DNA of 64,000 nucleotides, taken from Actinacidiphila yanglinensis (lineage in GTDB: Bacteria > Actinomycetota > Actinomycetes > Streptomycetales > Streptomycetaceae). The stretch is from assembly GCF_900107965.1 (NCBI RefSeq), contig NZ_FNVU01000014.1:82569-146568 (forward strand), given 5' to 3'. This document shows positions 61,957 to 64,000 of this stretch, piece after piece (position 1 is the first letter of the stretch; every line of letters starts with the position of its first letter). The translations under genes were made by a program, and so were the position numbers. A model generated the notes under the pieces. That model had not been told where the DNA came from, did not search any database, and saw only the letters and a program-made list of their open reading frames with translations.

Positions 61957-63335
61957 CCGCCCACGCCACCGAGGCCGACACCGCGGCGGCAGCCGACGAC
62001 AACGTTGCCGTGTTCCACCCCGTGTCGATCGCCCGCGGCTACCGCTTCGAAGTGGTCAAGCTCGTCTCGCAGTGGCGGATCCGGCTGCTGGTCGCGGTCT
62101 GCTGGATCGTTCCGGGGCTGTTCGTCGCTGCGGTGAGCCAGCAGAGCACGCTTCCCTCCGACACCCTCTTCGGCCGCTGGATGCACGCCACCGGGTGGGC
62201 GGGGCCGCTGGTGGTGCTCGGCTTCGCGGGCAGCTGGGCGCTGCCGCTGCTGACCTCGCTGGTCGCCGGCGACGTGTTCGCCGCCGAGGACCGGCTCGGC
62301 ACCTGGCGCCACCTGCTGGTGGCCGTCCGCTCGCCCCGCCGGATCTTCGCGGCGAAGGCGCTGGCCAGCCTGACGGTGCTGCTGGCACTGGTGGTGGGCC
62401 TGGTCGTCTCCAGCGTGGTCGGCGGGCTCGCGGCGATCGGCAACCAGCCGCTGGTCGGCCTCGACGGGCACCTGCTGTCGCCGTCGGACGCCGCCGGGAA
62501 CGTCTTCCTCGCCTGGCTCTGCGCGCTGGCCCCGACCCTCGCGCTCGCGGCGATCGGCCTGCTCGGGTCGGTGTCGCTCGGCAAGTCCCCGATGGGGCTG
62601 CTGCTGCCCGCGATCGTCGCGCTCGCGATGCAGCTCGCCCAGTTGCTGCCGCTGCCGGTGGCCCTGCGGCTGGCCCTGCCCGGGTACGCCTTCATCTCCT
62701 GGAACGGCCTGTTCACCAACCCGGGGCAGCTCGAACCGCTGCTGACAGCGGTCGCGGTCAGCCTGGTCTGGGCCGTGGTCGCGACCGTGCTGGCCTATCT
62801 GGTCTTCGTCCGGCGCGACTTCACCAACCTGACCCACGACGGTGCCGAGCGCCGCGCGATCACCCTGGGCCTCGTGCCGCTGGTCGCGCTGCTGGCCGCC
62901 ACGTTCGGGATCGTCGCCGCGGCGACCCCGTCGACGGGTTCCGGCATCACCCAACCCAAGATCCAGCGTTCGGTGGCGACGGCCTTCGGCCACCTCTACC
63001 GGATGCAGACCAAGGAGCTCAACCGCCCCGCCGTCACCGAGGCCCAGTTGCGGACCTCGGCGGCGTGCACCAAGAGCGACGGCCAGGTCGCGCAGCAAGG
63101 GGCGGGCAACGACTGGCGCTGCGTCGTGTCATGGCATCTCCCCGGCGTCCAGGTCACGGGGACGGCCATCTACCAACTCGACGTCACATCGGACGGGCGG
63201 TACGTCGCCGACGGCGACGGACCGAAGGAAGTGAACGGCTACTTCCTGGTGCACACCCAGCAGGGCGACGCACCCAACCCGTTGTGGCAGTTCGACGGCA
63301 ACGTCGTGCTGCTCGAATCCTCCTCGAAGGGATAA
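61953..63335 (+). CDS. ABC transporter permease with extracytoplasmic C-terminal domain
   Basis: The 460-residue protein has about six membrane segments in ABC2-like order (YRFEVVKLVSQWRIRLLVAVCW ... GDVFAAEDRLGTWRHLLVAVRSP). After the last segment comes a domain of about 130 residues with two cysteines (SAACTKSDG, WRCVVSW), probably outside the cell. It pairs with the ATPase just upstream. The next gene encodes an exported propeller protein, as in other Streptomyces clusters I recall. Confidence 0.88.
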   Translation: MTAHATEADTAAAADDNVAVFHPVSIARGYRFEVVKLVSQWRIRLLVAVCWIVPGLFVAAVSQQSTLPSDTLFGRWMHATGWAGPLVVLGFAGSWALPLLTSLVAGDVFAAEDRLGTWRHLLVAVRSPRRIFAAKALASLTVLLALVVGLVVSSVVGGLAAIGNQPLVGLDGHLLSPSDAAGNVFLAWLCALAPTLALAAIGLLGSVSLGKSPMGLLLPAIVALAMQLAQLLPLPVALRLALPGYAFISWNGLFTNPGQLEPLLTAVAVSLVWAVVATVLAYLVFVRRDFTNLTHDGAERRAITLGLVPLVALLAATFGIVAAATPSTGSGITQPKIQRSVATAFGHLYRMQTKELNRPAVTEAQLRTSAACTKSDGQVAQQGAGNDWRCVVSWHLPGVQVTGTAIYQLDVTSDGRYVADGDGPKEVNGYFLVHTQQGDAPNPLWQFDGNVVLLESSSKG

Positions 63336-63339
63336 TTCC

Positions 63340-64000
63340 ATGCAGGTCACTCGGCAGCGTCGAACCACCGAGAGGGCGCAGATCACCCTGCTCGGCAGAC
63401 GCGTGGGCCGCCGGACCGCTCTGGTGTCGGCGTGCATCACCGTCGTCCTCGGCGTCACCGGCACCGCGGTCGCCTCGACGCAGCAGTTCGGGACCCAGCA
63501 GGTGGGCCAGAGCACGGACCACGGCCAGGTCATCTCCAGCGACCAGTACATCGACCCCTACGGCAGCCACACGGTCATCAACGACGGCAAGATCATGTCG
63601 TCGTCGGTGAGCCCGGACGGCACCCACCTCGCCGCCGCCGTCACCGACGGTGACGCGGCGCTGGACATCGTGGACCTGAAGACCTGGAAGGTCCAGCAGC
63701 TGGTCGGCAAGTCGTCGGCTGCGAGCCTGCAGATCAGCGGCAACGACGTGGGCCAGGAGGGCCCCACCTACTCCCCCGACGGTTCGCAGCTGTGGCTGGG
63801 ACGGACCGACGGCTACACGAAGTTCACCGTGAACGCCGACGGCAGCCTTGCCAACCCCGTCGACATCAAGATCCCGGCGGACGGGGCCAAGCACGCGCTG
63901 GTGGGCGCCGCGGTCTTCTCGGCCGACGGCTCCACCGTGTACTCCGCGGTCAACGGCCAGAACCGGGTGGTCGCGCTCAACGCGGCCACCGGGGCCATCG
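63340..64000 (+). CDS. YncE-type beta-propeller protein (3' end outside window), probably fused to an alkaline-phosphatase-like domain
   Basis: The frame is open from ATG 63340 to the window edge (220 residues). An N-terminal signal segment (RRTALVSACITVVLGVTGTAVAS) is followed by propeller blades with SPDGTHLAAAVTDG, YSPDGSQLWLG and FSADGSTVYSAVNG. The start closely resembles the Streptomyces proteins in which a YncE propeller precedes an alkaline phosphatase-like domain; that second part lies beyond the window. It begins four bases after the permease gene, so it probably belongs to the same transcript. Confidence 0.8.
   Translation, partial: MQVTRQRRTTERAQITLLGRRVGRRTALVSACITVVLGVTGTAVASTQQFGTQQVGQSTDHGQVISSDQYIDPYGSHTVINDGKIMSSSVSPDGTHLAAAVTDGDAALDIVDLKTWKVQQLVGKSSAASLQISGNDVGQEGPTYSPDGSQLWLGRTDGYTKFTVNADGSLANPVDIKIPADGAKHALVGAAVFSADGSTVYSAVNGQNRVVALNAATGAI

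Noticed and set aside
1-64000. CRISPR array, tRNA/rRNA genes or prophage
   Set aside because: Reading through the window showed no regularly spaced identical repeats, no tRNA-like cloverleaf and no phage structural or integrase genes.

Overview
The window is typical of a Streptomyces-like actinomycete chromosome. GC is very high, third codon positions are almost all G or C, GTG starts are common and one gene starts with TTG. Many genes overlap by GTGA or ATGA, and several appear to be read from leaderless promoters. The families also fit: GtrA, DUF1152, SigE-type ECF sigma, LuxR-LAL regulator, KdpFABC, and a YncE/phosphatase fusion. I see no tRNA, rRNA, CRISPR array, intact insertion sequence or prophage.

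Layout. 1-4.2 kb: the end of a regulator-like gene, a strong terminator, a small three-gene set ending in a DUF2637-like membrane protein, and a DUF1152 protein. 4.4-7.8 kb: GT87-type mannosyltransferase, GtrA protein, an imperfect 100-nt triplicate repeat, and an M50 protease. 7.8-14.5 kb: Tat lipoprotein, aminopeptidase N paralogue, GNAT, VOC protein and aldo/keto reductase. 14.5-19.6 kb: a flavin electron-transfer operon (heme/FAD reductase, flavinylated FMN-binding protein, ApbE), divergent from a two-component system. 19.6-26 kb: MerR-methyltransferase fusion, NUDIX, secreted amidase, a beta-lactamase-fold protein lacking two of its three catalytic motifs, a GYD protein and a 34-residue membrane peptide. 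26-31 kb: Kup potassium transporter, SigE-family sigma factor with a membrane partner, and a methyltransferase.

31.5-41.4 kb is the most interesting region. A large LAL regulator is followed by a 72-residue peptide with a textbook double-glycine leader. Next come a hairpin and an export operon: an HlyD-like adaptor, a C39-peptidase ABC transporter and an NHLM-type second ABC transporter. No RiPP-modifying enzyme is present, so this looks like secretion of an unmodified, cysteine-free, Gly/Leu-rich peptide of about 48 residues.

41.5-52.4 kb: alpha-L-rhamnosidase-like and beta-1,3-glucanase-like secreted enzymes, each behind a LacI-type palindrome, with an antiporter, an acyltransferase, a decayed gene and a universal stress protein. 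52.4-60.3 kb: the kdp operon with two tiny leading membrane peptides, and a short KdpD-like protein with no histidine-kinase half and no kdpE. 60.4-64 kb: a peptide with serine at every third residue and a C-terminal membrane anchor, then an ABC transporter pair and the start of a YncE-type propeller protein that runs off the window.
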